DNA from: Microbacterium pumilum
GTDB taxonomy: Bacteria > Actinomycetota > Actinomycetes > Actinomycetales > Microbacteriaceae
Assembly: GCF_039530225.1 (NCBI RefSeq)
Contig: NZ_BAAAOH010000001.1
Span: 4,030,001 to 4,094,000 of the forward strand
Direction: 5' to 3'
DNA length: 64,000 nucleotides
Made by a program: the position numbers and the translations under genes. Below the pieces are notes generated by a model. That model ran no database searches and was not told where the DNA came from. It worked only from the letters and a program-made list of their open reading frames with translations. How positions within the stretch are numbered: the first letter of the stretch is position 1; each line of letters starts with the position of its first letter. Positions 44,746 to 53,784 of the stretch are shown here, piece by piece.

Positions 44746-45333
44746 CTAGTGAGCAGCTCTAGTGGCGATGCCTTCCAAGCCGGCAGTGAGGAATCTGCTT
44801 GCGATGTCGCGGTCGAGGGGGTCGATCTGGAAGAGCAAGCGGAAGTAGAGGGGCGCGTATAGCAGTTCGGCGATGATCTCGGGAGCGAGGTCGGACCGGA
44901 CCGTGCCCTCGTCCATGGCTCGTTCGATGAGTGAGTTTACTGCGTGAGAGCGCGGTAGCCAGAAGCGTTCCTTGAACTCGTTCATGGTCAATGCGTCGTA
45001 CTGGCATTCGGCGATTAGCTGTGCGACCAAGCGACCTTCTCGCCCGGAGTAGATCTCTGCCAGCGATCCGAGGTGCTCGCGCAAAGCATCGAGAGCCGGA
45101 ATGTCCTCGCGGACCGGAGTTCGCGCGACGTGGTTATCCAGGAATGTATCGATGATGAGCGCAGCCTTGCTCTGCCACCATCGGTAGATGGTCGTCTTGC
45201 TGACACCGGCTTCCTTGGCGATTCGCTCGATTGAGAGCCTCTGAACCGTGAGTGCTTCGGGCTGACGCTCGTCAAGCAACATCATCGTTGCTTCCAGAAT
45301 CGCCCGGTGGCTCTGTTCGCTTCTAACGGCCAT
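44746..45333 (-). CDS. TetR-family regulator
   Basis: 195 residues. The helix-turn-helix is LSIERIAKEAGVSKTTIYRWWQSKAALI at ~33-60. The C-terminal region (LVAQLIAECQYDALTMNEF, EIIAELLYAPLYFRLLFQID) matches the TetR C-terminal domain that follows KTTIYRWW-type heads. It lies head-to-head with the FAH-family gene at 45533, so a role in controlling this operon, perhaps through the nearby 17-bp motif, is likely. Confidence 0.85.
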   Translation of the reverse strand: MAVRSEQSHRAILEATMMLLDERQPEALTVQRLSIERIAKEAGVSKTTIYRWWQSKAALIIDTFLDNHVARTPVREDIPALDALREHLGSLAEIYSGREGRLVAQLIAECQYDALTMNEFKERFWLPRSHAVNSLIERAMDEGTVRSDLAPEIIAELLYAPLYFRLLFQIDPLDRDIASRFLTAGLEGIATRAAH

Positions 45334-45474
45334 GTCATGAACCTTATTGTGAGTGGCGTGCTCGCACCCGCAGCCCGCCCGCGTTGCTGATGTCCGCTGC
45401 CACGACGAGGTTGGGCTGGCCGAGCGGGCGCTCCCGCTCCTTGGCCTCGGACCGCGCCTCCTAAAGTCATCGTA

Positions 45475-45491
45475 TCCGAAACGGTACGTAC
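45475..45491 (+). promoter_or_regulatory. Cluster motif site 1
   Basis: TCCGAAACGGTACGTAC, agreeing with consensus TYCGAWACRGYACGTWY, lies just before TAGTAT (45496-45501), a likely -10 box of the ring-cleavage operon starting at 45533. Two more copies lie at 53.7 kb. Confidence 0.6.
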
Positions 45492-45532
45492 TGTGTAGTA
45501 TCGTGATGAAAACTCATTGCGAAGGAGCACTG

Positions 45533-46552
45533 ATGCCCGGCACCGTTGATCCGTTCTCGATCGCGACTTTCGAGCGCGATGGGCAGAGCATCCCGGTTGT
45601 CGTGGCTGGCGGTCGTGCCCATGATCTTCGGACTGTCCTTCCCGATCTGATCCGCACAACGGACCTGTTTTCGCAGTGGGATGCGAACCTCGATGAGATC
45701 GCGCGCTATCTGGCCGATCATCCGGTCGGTGACGATGCGGGCATTGATCCATCGGCCCTGCGCCCGCTGCCGCCGGTACAACCAGTCGGTGCCGTGATTG
45801 CAGCGGGGGCGAACTACCGCGAGCACGTCCTGCAATTGTCGGTGGCGCACAAGTTGGGGCGCAGCGATGCGACCGACGAAGAGCTTCGTGTGGAGGCTGC
45901 TCAGGAGATAGATGAGCGCGCACGGGTCGGCCACCCGTACGTCTGGGCGGGCCTCTCCTCCGCCGTCTCTGGAGCTCGCGACGACATCCACTTGCCGGAG
46001 GTCGGAGAGAACGTCGACTGGGAGCTTGAGCTAGGTGTGGTCATCTCCCGTCCCGGGTTCGGGATTTCTCTCGAGGAGGCTGGCGATTACATCGCCGGCT
46101 ACACGATCTGCAACGACTTGAGCATCCGCTCCCTGATCCCGCGTCGAGACGTCGCGATGATGGGGACGGACTGGTTCCGGTCGAAGAACGCGCCCGGGTT
46201 CTATCCGACCGGGCCGTATCTCACTCCGGCGCGTTTCATCGACGATGTCTCCGAACTGCGCATCCAGCTGTGGGTGAACGGTGAGATCAAGCAGGACGCG
46301 ACGGTCGACGATCTGCTCTTCGATGTTCCGCAACTGATCTCGTACGTCAGCGCCCATGTCCCCCTCGAGGCCGGAGACATGCTGATCACCGGCTCGCCGG
46401 CCGGCAACGGTTCTCACTTCGGGCGCTTCCTGCAAGCCGGCGACATCGTGGAAGCAACTATCACCGGGCTGGGCACCCAGCGCAACGCTGTCATCGGCCG
46501 CACCGGCCAGCTGCCTCCTTGGTACGCCCAGGGCAACCGCACCGCTCCATAG
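45533..46552 (+). CDS. Fumarylacetoacetate hydrolase-family protein, copy 1
   Basis: 339 residues from ATG 45533 with GAAGGAG 7 bp upstream. Metal-ligand strand EVGENVDWELELGVVISRPG (Glu-x-Glu), GYTICNDLSIRSLIPRRDVAMMGTDWFRSKN and the TGSPAGNGSHFGRFLQAGD ending identify the FAH superfamily. The members hydrolyse C-C bonds, decarboxylate or isomerise ring-fission products. It starts the operon of extradiol dioxygenase, thiolase, NMT1-like protein and thioesterase. It has a slightly longer N-terminal cap than typical single-domain enzymes. Confidence 0.87.
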   Translation: MPGTVDPFSIATFERDGQSIPVVVAGGRAHDLRTVLPDLIRTTDLFSQWDANLDEIARYLADHPVGDDAGIDPSALRPLPPVQPVGAVIAAGANYREHVLQLSVAHKLGRSDATDEELRVEAAQEIDERARVGHPYVWAGLSSAVSGARDDIHLPEVGENVDWELELGVVISRPGFGISLEEAGDYIAGYTICNDLSIRSLIPRRDVAMMGTDWFRSKNAPGFYPTGPYLTPARFIDDVSELRIQLWVNGEIKQDATVDDLLFDVPQLISYVSAHVPLEAGDMLITGSPAGNGSHFGRFLQAGDIVEATITGLGTQRNAVIGRTGQLPPWYAQGNRTAP

Positions 46553-46603
46553 TCACTCGATCCACCCACAAAGCTCCGTTCACGTCATCGAAAGGACTCA
46601 CTG

Positions 46604-47623
46604 ATGAGCAAGTACCTGTCCCACCTCTCGCACGTCGAGATCTACGCCACCGACATCGACGAGTCCGTCCGGTTATACGAGAACAAGATCGGACTCAAAG
46701 TCGTTGGCCGTGACGGCGACCGTGTCTTCTTGCGCTGCTGGGGCGACTACTACGCCTACAGCGTCGTGCTGCGCCCCGGCGCTCAGAGTGGAATGGTCCG
46801 GATGGCGTGGCGCACCAACTCGGATGAGGACCTCGACCTCGTCGTCGAGCGCATCGAAGCGACCGACTTCCGCGGCAAGTGGCTTGGGCCGGCGGACGGC
46901 CTCGGCCGCTCCTACGAATTCACCGGCCCATACGGTCACACGATGCAGCTGTTCTGGGAGGTGGAGCTCTACAAGGCCGAAGGCGAGGACGCCTCGACAT
47001 ACCCCGACCGTCCCGCCAAGCGCATCACCACTGGCATTGCACCGCGCCAGCTCGACCACGTCACGATCGCCTCGCCCGACGTTGAAGGCTTCGCGAATTG
47101 GTACCACGAGGTGCTCGGATTCCGGATCATGGCGTTCGCGAAGCTGCCAGAGCCGCGGATCACCTTCTTCGGCGTCACCACTACCAATGAGAAGTCGCAC
47201 GACCTGGGCATCCTGCTCGATTCCTCCGACGTCCCCGGACGGATCCACCATTACGCGTTCTGGCTGGACACCCCCGACCAGGTCACCGAAGCCGCAGACG
47301 TCCTTGGAGAGAATGGCGTGCCGATCGAGTTCGGCCCCGGTTTCCACGGTATCGGTGAGCAGAACTACCTGTACTTCCGCGAGGCAAGCGGGCTGCGCAT
47401 TGAAGTCAACTCCGGGGGCTACCGGAATTATGTCCCGGACTGGAAGCCGAACACGTGGGAGCTCAGCCAGGGCCCGAACGACATGTTCCGCAACGTCACC
47501 CTCCCGCAGTCCATGCTCGAAGCCTTCCCACCGGCTGCCAAGCCGACTGCGACGGAGCAGGGAATCGTCCCGGGAACAGAGGCCGACCTGATCGCGGCGG
47601 CCGCGGTGCACGCGAACCCGTGA
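46604..47623 (+). CDS. Extradiol (VOC-fold) ring-cleavage dioxygenase
   Basis: 339 residues of two VOC modules. The first (LSHVEIYATDIDESVRLYEN) is structural; the second holds the iron ligands His in LDHVTIASPD, His in IHHYAFWLD and Glu in LRIEVNSGGY. Size and motifs match catechol 2,3-dioxygenase-type enzymes, cleaving beside a diol. The exact substrate cannot be read from sequence. A cap region with NYVPDWKPNTWELSQGP is typical of the type I extradiol clade. It overlaps the thiolase start. Confidence 0.9.
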   Translation: MSKYLSHLSHVEIYATDIDESVRLYENKIGLKVVGRDGDRVFLRCWGDYYAYSVVLRPGAQSGMVRMAWRTNSDEDLDLVVERIEATDFRGKWLGPADGLGRSYEFTGPYGHTMQLFWEVELYKAEGEDASTYPDRPAKRITTGIAPRQLDHVTIASPDVEGFANWYHEVLGFRIMAFAKLPEPRITFFGVTTTNEKSHDLGILLDSSDVPGRIHHYAFWLDTPDQVTEAADVLGENGVPIEFGPGFHGIGEQNYLYFREASGLRIEVNSGGYRNYVPDWKPNTWELSQGPNDMFRNVTLPQSMLEAFPPAAKPTATEQGIVPGTEADLIAAAAVHANP

Positions 47624-48843
47624 CCCGCGACCTGACGGCGGGCAGCGATCCAGTCATCGTCGCCGCCCGCCGTGGACCCATCGGACGCGCACGGAAGGGC
47701 GCGCTGGTCGATGAGCGACCCGAGGATCTATCCGTCAGCGTGCTGCGAGCGACACTCGACGCCGTCCCCGGTCTCGACCCGGCCATGATTGAGGACTTCT
47801 ACCTGGGCTGCGCCGTGCCCGAAGGCGTTCAGAATGAGAATATCGCCCGGCGCATCGCGATCCTCGCCGGGTATGACTCGCTCCCGGCGGTGACCGTCAA
47901 CCGATTCTGCGCATCGTCGCTGCAGGCGGCGCGGATGGCGGCGAACGCCGTCCGCGCCGGGGACGGCGACGTTTTCCTGATCGGTGGAGTGGAGTCCGTT
48001 TCCCATCAGCTCCCCGTGGAACTACGTCGTCACCCTGCGTTCGGCGATGCCGCCGCGCGCGTCGAGGACATCTTCGCCGATGCGGAGGAGTGGAGCGACC
48101 CGCGCCTCGGGGGTGTACTTCCGGATGCCTATGTCTCGATGGGCATCACCGCTGAGGTCGTCGCGCGTGTCACAGGCACGACGCGCGAAGATCAGGACGA
48201 GTGGGCGGCGGAGTCCCAGCGCCGTGCGGCGGCCGCGGAGCAGGCCGGCTTCTTCGCACGCGAGATCACACCATACCGACGCAAGGACGGCTCGGTGATC
48301 GATCGTGACGATGGGATCCGCCCTGCCACGACCGTCGGGGTCCTTGCTGAACTGCGCCCCGCCTTCCACCCCGCGGGGACAGTGACCGCCGGGAACTCGA
48401 GCCCACTTAATGACGGCGCGTCCGCGGCGCTGATAATGAGTGCCGAACGTGCCGTCCAACTCGGCGCCACCGCGTCAGCCCGCATCATCGCGACGTCAGC
48501 ATCCGCACTGTCTCCCGAGATCATGGGGCTAGGACCGATCGAGGCTTCCCGTAAGGCCCTCGCACAGGCCGGACTGAGGATCGACGACATCGACATCATC
48601 GAACTGAACGAGGCCTTCGCCGCTCAAGTCGTCCCGACTGTCCGCAAACTCGGCGCACACCCCGATCGGGTCAATCCGTTCGGAGGCGCGATCGCCCTGG
48701 GACACCCATTCGGATCGACCGGCGTGCGGTTGCTCACAACGCTCATCAACGGGCTCCAGCACACGGATGGGGCACTGGGGCTGGCCACCCTCTGCGTCGG
48801 AGGCGGACAGGGCATGGCCATGATCATCGAGAGGATCCACTGA
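47620..48843 (+). CDS. Acetyl-CoA acyltransferase (thiolase)
   Basis: 407 residues from a GTG overlapping the dioxygenase stop. Catalytic residues are in place: Cys in VNRFCASSLQAA, NEAFAAQ, His in GGAIALGHPFGSTG and the second Cys in LCVGGGQG. It is a degradative-type thiolase; in this cluster it likely splits acetoacetyl-CoA or a beta-ketoacyl-CoA product. TGATG coupling links it to the next gene. Confidence 0.9.
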   Translation: MTRDLTAGSDPVIVAARRGPIGRARKGALVDERPEDLSVSVLRATLDAVPGLDPAMIEDFYLGCAVPEGVQNENIARRIAILAGYDSLPAVTVNRFCASSLQAARMAANAVRAGDGDVFLIGGVESVSHQLPVELRRHPAFGDAAARVEDIFADAEEWSDPRLGGVLPDAYVSMGITAEVVARVTGTTREDQDEWAAESQRRAAAAEQAGFFAREITPYRRKDGSVIDRDDGIRPATTVGVLAELRPAFHPAGTVTAGNSSPLNDGASAALIMSAERAVQLGATASARIIATSASALSPEIMGLGPIEASRKALAQAGLRIDDIDIIELNEAFAAQVVPTVRKLGAHPDRVNPFGGAIALGHPFGSTGVRLLTTLINGLQHTDGALGLATLCVGGGQGMAMIIERIH

Positions 48844-49697
48844 TGCTGCGCCAGTCTCACTTCGTCCCGCCCGTCCCGATGATCATCGCAACTGAAACAG
48901 GACTTTTCGATCGCGCCGGTGTTCACGTCACGTCCACCGACACCCGGGGCAGCGACGCGCAGTTCGAGCAGCTCGCGGCTGGCGAACAAGACCTCGCCGT
49001 GACCGCCTTCGACAACCTGTTCGCCTGGAATCGCCGTGGCATCCGCCTACGAGCGATTGCCCAGACCGAGCGAACGACTCCCCTGGCGCTCTTCACACAG
49101 CCAGACATCTCACACCTTGAGGACCTCACCGACCGCACCTTCGCTGTGGACGCACTCGACAACGGGTTCGCGTTGGCCGCGCGTCGGATTCTGGCGGATT
49201 CGGCAGTCACCGTCCGGTTTGAGGAAGTGGGTGGTGTGCGAGAGCGGATGCAGGCGCTCGTCGCCGGCGACGTGGATGCGACGCTCCTCGGGCCACCTTT
49301 CGACACGATCGCGCAACAGCATGGCCTGCACCGGCTCGCGTCGATCAACGAGCTCCTCCCGGGCTATCCCGGGCAAGTCCTCGTGACCCGCGAGGACATC
49401 CTTAGTTCTCGTCGAGATGAGTTGCAGCGATACGTGCGGGTACTCGAGCAGGCGGTGGAACTCGCCCGTCGCTTGACCGACGAGGAAGGCATCGCACTGC
49501 TCGCCGGAACTGGCCTGCCGGATTCCGCTGCCACGGCGCTGTGGAACGAACGTCCCCGGACATTGCGCATCGATGTCTCCGGTCTGATCATCGTCGCCGG
49601 GGTTCGCCGCGACTTGCAGCTTCTGCCGGAAGACCAGGGCGATCTGAGCGGCCTGTTCGATGCCTCGTTCGCCAGCGAGCCGAAGCAGGCCTCATGA
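48843..49697 (+). CDS. Leaderless NMT1/THI5-like substrate-binding protein
   Basis: 284 residues. It shows the periplasmic-binding fold typical of NMT1/THI5 proteins: FVPPVPMIIATETGLFDRAG, EQLAAGEQDLAVTAFDNLF, LEDLTDRTFAVDALDNGFA and GLHRLASINELLPGYPGQV. It starts directly at the fold with no Sec or lipoprotein signal, and no ABC permease or ATPase lies in the cluster, so it is probably cytosolic. It may be an enzyme-like or ligand-sensing derivative. It overlaps genes on both sides. Confidence 0.78.
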   Translation: MLRQSHFVPPVPMIIATETGLFDRAGVHVTSTDTRGSDAQFEQLAAGEQDLAVTAFDNLFAWNRRGIRLRAIAQTERTTPLALFTQPDISHLEDLTDRTFAVDALDNGFALAARRILADSAVTVRFEEVGGVRERMQALVAGDVDATLLGPPFDTIAQQHGLHRLASINELLPGYPGQVLVTREDILSSRRDELQRYVRVLEQAVELARRLTDEEGIALLAGTGLPDSAATALWNERPRTLRIDVSGLIIVAGVRRDLQLLPEDQGDLSGLFDASFASEPKQAS

Positions 49698-50053
49698 GAC
49701 AACCGGTCGAGGAATGGCTCGGTGCGAAGGTCGTCTCCGAGGGCAACGGTACCGCCGTCCTGCAGATGACGGTCACGGAGCAGCACGTGAACGGCTCCGG
49801 CTATCTGCACGGCGGGGTGATCTTCAGCCTCGCCGACGCGGCCCTTGCCCACGCGGCGATCATCCCGCGGGACGGAGCGACGCTGAACGCTCAGATCGCG
49901 TTCATCGCGCCGAGCCGCCCTGGGGAGGAGATCACCGCAACCGCCACGACGAGCACCTCATGGGGAACCAACTCCCTCGTCGACGTCACCGTGCGCGCCG
50001 GCGACACGATCATCGCCGCCGTCCGCGGTCACGCGCGCCTCACATCGCGCTGA
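49694..50053 (+). CDS. PaaI-type hot-dog thioesterase
   Basis: 119 residues from ATG 49694, overlapping the stop of the gene before. The hot-dog signature HVNGSGYLHGGVIFSLADAALAHAA carries the catalytic HGG-x(6)-D/A pattern seen in PaaI-family acyl-CoA thioesterases. It probably recycles CoA from dead-end thioesters formed in aromatic breakdown. It is the last gene of the plus-strand operon, converging with the CoA ligase gene 4 bp away. Confidence 0.88.
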   Translation: MRQPVEEWLGAKVVSEGNGTAVLQMTVTEQHVNGSGYLHGGVIFSLADAALAHAAIIPRDGATLNAQIAFIAPSRPGEEITATATTSTSWGTNSLVDVTVRAGDTIIAAVRGHARLTSR

Positions 50054-50057
50054 CCTT

Positions 50058-52025
50058 TCACTCGGCCTGCAGTGCGGCTGCGAATGCCGCGTACTCTTCC
50101 ATCAGCGCGGGGTCGTCGACCGCACCGAGGTCTGCCACATCCGCCAGGTCGGCTCCCTGGATGAGACGCTTGACCGGCACTTCAAGCTTCTTCCCCGTCC
50201 TCGTGTGCGGGATGCCGCGCATGACGATGATCTCGTCCGGCAAGTACCGCACCGAAAGATGCGCTCGAATCGCGGCGACGACCGCAGCACTCGCGGCCAC
50301 GTCCTCCGCCCCAGGCGCGAGCTTGATGAAGAGCGGCATGTAGTAGTCATCAGCGCCGATCTCAGCTCCGACGACGAGTGCTTCGGCGACCTCGGGAAGT
50401 GCCTCGACGACCGTGTAGATGTCGGCCGAGCCCAGGCGCAACCCATTGCGGTTGAGGGTCGAGTCGGAGCGGCCGTGGATGATGATGCCGGCATCGTCGA
50501 ACTCGATGAAATCACCGTGCCGCCAGACCCCGGGGTAGGTGTCGAAGTAGCTGGCGAGATAGCGGGAACCGTCGTCGCCCCAGAAATGCAATGGCATCGA
50601 GGGCATGGGCTGCGTGATGACGAGCTCGCCCTTGCCTCGAGTCGGGCTGCCGCGCTCGTCCCACGACTCGACACGTACGCCGAGCGCAGCTGCCTGAATG
50701 TATCCGACACGAACTGGGAGCGTCGGAACGCCGCCGACGAAGATCGACGCGATGTCGGTGCCGCCGCTCATCGAGCTCAGCCAGACATCCCCAACGTTCG
50801 CATACACCCAGCGGTAGCCGTCCGCGGACAGCGGCGACCCCGTCACCTGCACGCACCGCAGCGCCGATAGTTCATGCTCGTCATCGAGAGCCAGCGCAGC
50901 CTTCGCGCAGGCATGGACGAAGCCGGCGCTGACTCCGAGCACCGCGGTGCGCGTATCCGCAGCGACCCGCCAAACACGGTCGAGCGAAGGAAACGTCGGG
51001 TTGCCGTCGACGAGGACTGCCGTCGCGCCGATGGCCAGCGCGGACACGAGTGAGTTCCACAGCACCCAGCTCGTGGAGGCGACATTGAAGTAGCGGTCAC
51101 CGGGGCGCAGGTCGGAGTGGATAAGCAGCATCTTCAGCATTTCGAGCAAGGCGCCGCCGTGACCGTGAACGATGCCTTTGGGTACGCCCGTCGTCCCTGA
51201 CGAGAAGAGCACCCAGAGTGGGTGGCTGAACTCGACGTCCGCGTATTCGAGGTCGCCCCCTGTCGTGATCGCGTCCTCCCAGTCGACCGCGGTGGTGTTG
51301 GTGAGCGGGGGCGTGATGCTGGTGTGTCCCGTTGCCCAGACGACGCTCTGCACGGTCGGCAGAGCGTCGAGGATCTCGGCCAGCTCGGCCCGCCGGTCAC
51401 GATCACGGCCCCCGAGTCGGTACCCGGGCGCGGCGATGACGACCTTCGGGGAGAGCTGCTTGAAGCGGGAGACGATTGCCCCGGGGCCGAACTCTGGCGC
51501 GCAGACCGACCACACCGCGCCGAGCGACACGGTCGCGAGGAATCCGACGACCGCTTCCGGGACGTTGGGAAGGATGCCGACGACTCGGTCGCCGACTCCC
51601 ACCCCGGCCGCGCGCAAGTAGGCAGCCGTCCCGGCTACCTGCTGGCGCAACTCCTTCCAGGAGATCTCGCGGGAGTGGTTGTCCTCCGCCACACAGATGA
51701 GCGCGGTTCCGTCGTGGCCTTCGAGCAGCTGCCGGGCGAAGTTGACCGTCCGGCCTTCGAACCATCGGGCGTGCGGCATCGGATCAGTGGTCACCACTGG
51801 TCCGGCATCACCACCGAGGTCGACGCCAGCGAACTCTGCAAACAGTTCCCAGAACCGTTCCGGCTCGTCCACGGTCCAGCGCCACAGGTCAAAGTAGTCA
51901 GCACCGGGCTCGATACCACGCACCCGGAGGAACTCGGCAAAGCGTGCGACACCCGACGCGGACATCAATGTGTCGTCAGGCATCCAGATCACATCGCCGA
52001 CCGCGGCGTGATCATCAACGATCAT
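50058..52025 (-). CDS. Acetoacetyl-CoA synthetase
   Basis: 655 residues, the full length for this family. The AMP-binding signature VLFSSGTTGVPKGIVHGHGG, the N-terminal MPHARWFEGRTVNFARQLLEG and the C-terminal RSDSTLNRNGLRLGSADIY and PHTRTGKKLEVPVKR identify acetoacetate-CoA ligase. It makes acetoacetyl-CoA from acetoacetate, ATP and CoA, matching the thiolase encoded opposite. Acetoacetate would come from fumarylacetoacetate-type hydrolysis. It is transcribed with the cupin and second FAH gene. Confidence 0.9.
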   Translation of the reverse strand: MIVDDHAAVGDVIWMPDDTLMSASGVARFAEFLRVRGIEPGADYFDLWRWTVDEPERFWELFAEFAGVDLGGDAGPVVTTDPMPHARWFEGRTVNFARQLLEGHDGTALICVAEDNHSREISWKELRQQVAGTAAYLRAAGVGVGDRVVGILPNVPEAVVGFLATVSLGAVWSVCAPEFGPGAIVSRFKQLSPKVVIAAPGYRLGGRDRDRRAELAEILDALPTVQSVVWATGHTSITPPLTNTTAVDWEDAITTGGDLEYADVEFSHPLWVLFSSGTTGVPKGIVHGHGGALLEMLKMLLIHSDLRPGDRYFNVASTSWVLWNSLVSALAIGATAVLVDGNPTFPSLDRVWRVAADTRTAVLGVSAGFVHACAKAALALDDEHELSALRCVQVTGSPLSADGYRWVYANVGDVWLSSMSGGTDIASIFVGGVPTLPVRVGYIQAAALGVRVESWDERGSPTRGKGELVITQPMPSMPLHFWGDDGSRYLASYFDTYPGVWRHGDFIEFDDAGIIIHGRSDSTLNRNGLRLGSADIYTVVEALPEVAEALVVGAEIGADDYYMPLFIKLAPGAEDVAASAAVVAAIRAHLSVRYLPDEIIVMRGIPHTRTGKKLEVPVKRLIQGADLADVADLGAVDDPALMEEYAAFAAALQAE

Positions 52026-52032
52026 GGACGGT

Positions 52033-52629
52033 TCACCGTTTCAGCGCGCCCTGTCGCTGCGCCGCGATCTGTGACGCAGCAAGTGGTGGAGTGCCGATCA
52101 GAACGAACAGCACCCGGGCGGTCTTGTCCGTTCGGTTCGACCAGGCATGGCTGGTGGCCCGCTGCACAATGACATCGCCCGCGGCAACCGTCGACTCCCC
52201 CTCGTCAACGAGCAGCGTGATCTCGCCGGAGAGCACCACCGCGTAGTCCAGCGAGTCGGTGCGATGGAACCAGAAGTGCTTGCCGTCGCTGTGTTCACTG
52301 CCGGCTTCTGCGGCTTCATGACCGTCGATCTCAGTGAAGATGACCGAGTCTGCGGCATCGGGATAGACGGCGTCAGGCGGAAAGTCCGCGATCCGAAGAA
52401 TTGTCTGACCTTCCGAGGGAAAGGAGGGGATGTCCGCGTCAGCGGCTGCAGGATCGTGATCAGTGACATGGTCGATGCGGCCGGGCGGTGTAGTCCACGC
52501 CACCGTCGCACCGAACCCCGGGATCGCGTCGGACTCGAACGAGTGCGGCGCGGGCCCGTCTGCGAGGATGATTGCCCGGCCTGTGTCGTCGTGGCCAGTG
52601 ACGACGCGGCGCACCGGCAGGCGGGTCAC
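52033..52629 (-). CDS. Cupin-domain protein of the catabolic operon
   Basis: 198 residues from a GTG at 52629 overlapping the FAH stop. The single cupin lies in residues ~105-180: HFWFHRTDSLDYAVVLSGEITLLVDEGE and DVIVQRATSHAWSN, with His, Glu-like and His ligands. The N-terminal ~90 residues resemble the extra strand region of cupins linked to aromatic clusters. It could be a small dioxygenase, isomerase or ligand sensor. Confidence 0.8.
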   Translation of the reverse strand: MTRLPVRRVVTGHDDTGRAIILADGPAPHSFESDAIPGFGATVAWTTPPGRIDHVTDHDPAAADADIPSFPSEGQTILRIADFPPDAVYPDAADSVIFTEIDGHEAAEAGSEHSDGKHFWFHRTDSLDYAVVLSGEITLLVDEGESTVAAGDVIVQRATSHAWSNRTDKTARVLFVLIGTPPLAASQIAAQRQGALKR

Positions 52630-53645
52630 GCGTCCACCTCGTCGTCGAACGGATAGGGGCGCGGCTCCGGCCACCACGGTGGAACCTCCTTCTCCGGGGA
52701 GACCTGATTCCTCAGAGTGCCGACGCCCTCCAACTCGAGCTCGACGACATCCCCCGGCTGCACGAACCGGTCGATCTCAACCCCTGCGCCGAACCCCATC
52801 GTCCCTGATCCGATGAGGTCGCCTGGTTGCAGGCCGTCGAATATCGAGACGTATGCAACCAGCTCGGCCGGCGTGTAGACGAAGTTCTCCACCCGGGTGT
52901 CCGCGCGGACTTCGCCGTTTACGCGCACCTGGCCCACCAGCCCCTCAATCGAGGGGATCTCATCAATTGTCGTGATCCACGGCCCGATGCCGTATGCGAA
53001 GTCCTTGCTGTGCTGGGCACCCATGCCAATCGGCCCTTCGAGCGCTTGCACGTCGCGGAGGCTCCAGTCGTTGAAGATCGTGATTCCGAACACATGCCGC
53101 ATCGCTTGGTCCGGGGTTAGATTCCGGCCAGGCTTGCCGACGATGTACCCAATCTCGAGTTCGTAATCGAGTTTCTCCGAGATGTTCGGATACGGAATGA
53201 CCTCGTCGTGACCGTAAATGGTCGCGGTCGAGCCCTTGAAGAATCCCGGGCGTTCGTACACCGCGCGCACAGGCTTGGATCGCACGACGTTCCGGAAGTA
53301 GTTCTCGATGTGGGTCCCGAAAGTGAGACCGTCACGGATGACGGGTGGGTCCACCGCCGCCCTCCATGTCACATCATGGAGCGAGGTTGATGCGTCGTCT
53401 GCGGCGGTCAGCGCTCGGTGTGCGTTCTCGAGGAACGCGTCGCCTGCAGCGATGCCGGCGGAGAGGCTGCCCGGAAAGATCGAAAGAGCGATCTGGCGGG
53501 ATCGCTCCGTAGTTGCCCCTCCCCTTTGGAGAGCGAGAGCGAATGCACGAGCGAGGTCGATCACACGCCCGGCTTCCGGTTCGACGGCCACGACGCGAAT
53601 CTGCTCTCCGTCGTGGCCGGATACGGTGATGCGTCCCAGTTTCAT
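52626..53645 (-). CDS. Fumarylacetoacetate hydrolase-family protein, copy 2
   Basis: 339 residues. It holds the FAH-family signature GHDEVIPYPNISEKLDYELEIGYIVGKPG with metal-binding Glu residues, VFGITIFNDWSLRDVQALEGPIGMGAQHSKDFA and GSGTMGFGAGVEIDRFVQPGD. The latter resembles true fumarylacetoacetases more than decarboxylases. Paired with the ligase it could yield acetoacetate for the thiolase. Transcribed away from the second flavin hydroxylase. Confidence 0.87.
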   Translation of the reverse strand: MKLGRITVSGHDGEQIRVVAVEPEAGRVIDLARAFALALQRGGATTERSRQIALSIFPGSLSAGIAAGDAFLENAHRALTAADDASTSLHDVTWRAAVDPPVIRDGLTFGTHIENYFRNVVRSKPVRAVYERPGFFKGSTATIYGHDEVIPYPNISEKLDYELEIGYIVGKPGRNLTPDQAMRHVFGITIFNDWSLRDVQALEGPIGMGAQHSKDFAYGIGPWITTIDEIPSIEGLVGQVRVNGEVRADTRVENFVYTPAELVAYVSIFDGLQPGDLIGSGTMGFGAGVEIDRFVQPGDVVELELEGVGTLRNQVSPEKEVPPWWPEPRPYPFDDEVDA

Positions 53646-53678
53646 CGCTCTCCTTCGAGTATCAACTTAATGTGTACG

Positions 53679-53695
53679 ATACGTGCTGTTTCGAA
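53679..53695 (-). promoter_or_regulatory. Cluster motif site 2
   Basis: On the minus strand this reads TTCGAAACAGCACGTAT, matching TYCGAWACRGYACGTWY. It lies 34 bp before the start of the FAH copy 2 gene. Confidence 0.6.
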
Positions 53696-53728
53696 TGCTA
53701 GTCAAGTGCGCACAAGTGGTCTTGCGCA

Positions 53729-53745
53729 TTCGATACGGCACGTTT
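53729..53745 (+). promoter_or_regulatory. Cluster motif site 3
   Basis: TTCGATACGGCACGTTT, again fitting the consensus. TAGTAT (53745-53750), a likely -10 box, overlaps its last base. It lies 40 bp before the ATG of flavin hydroxylase copy B. Confidence 0.6.
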
Positions 53746-53784
53746 AGTATCTGACCAGTTGGACTCTTCACATTGGAGTGACGG

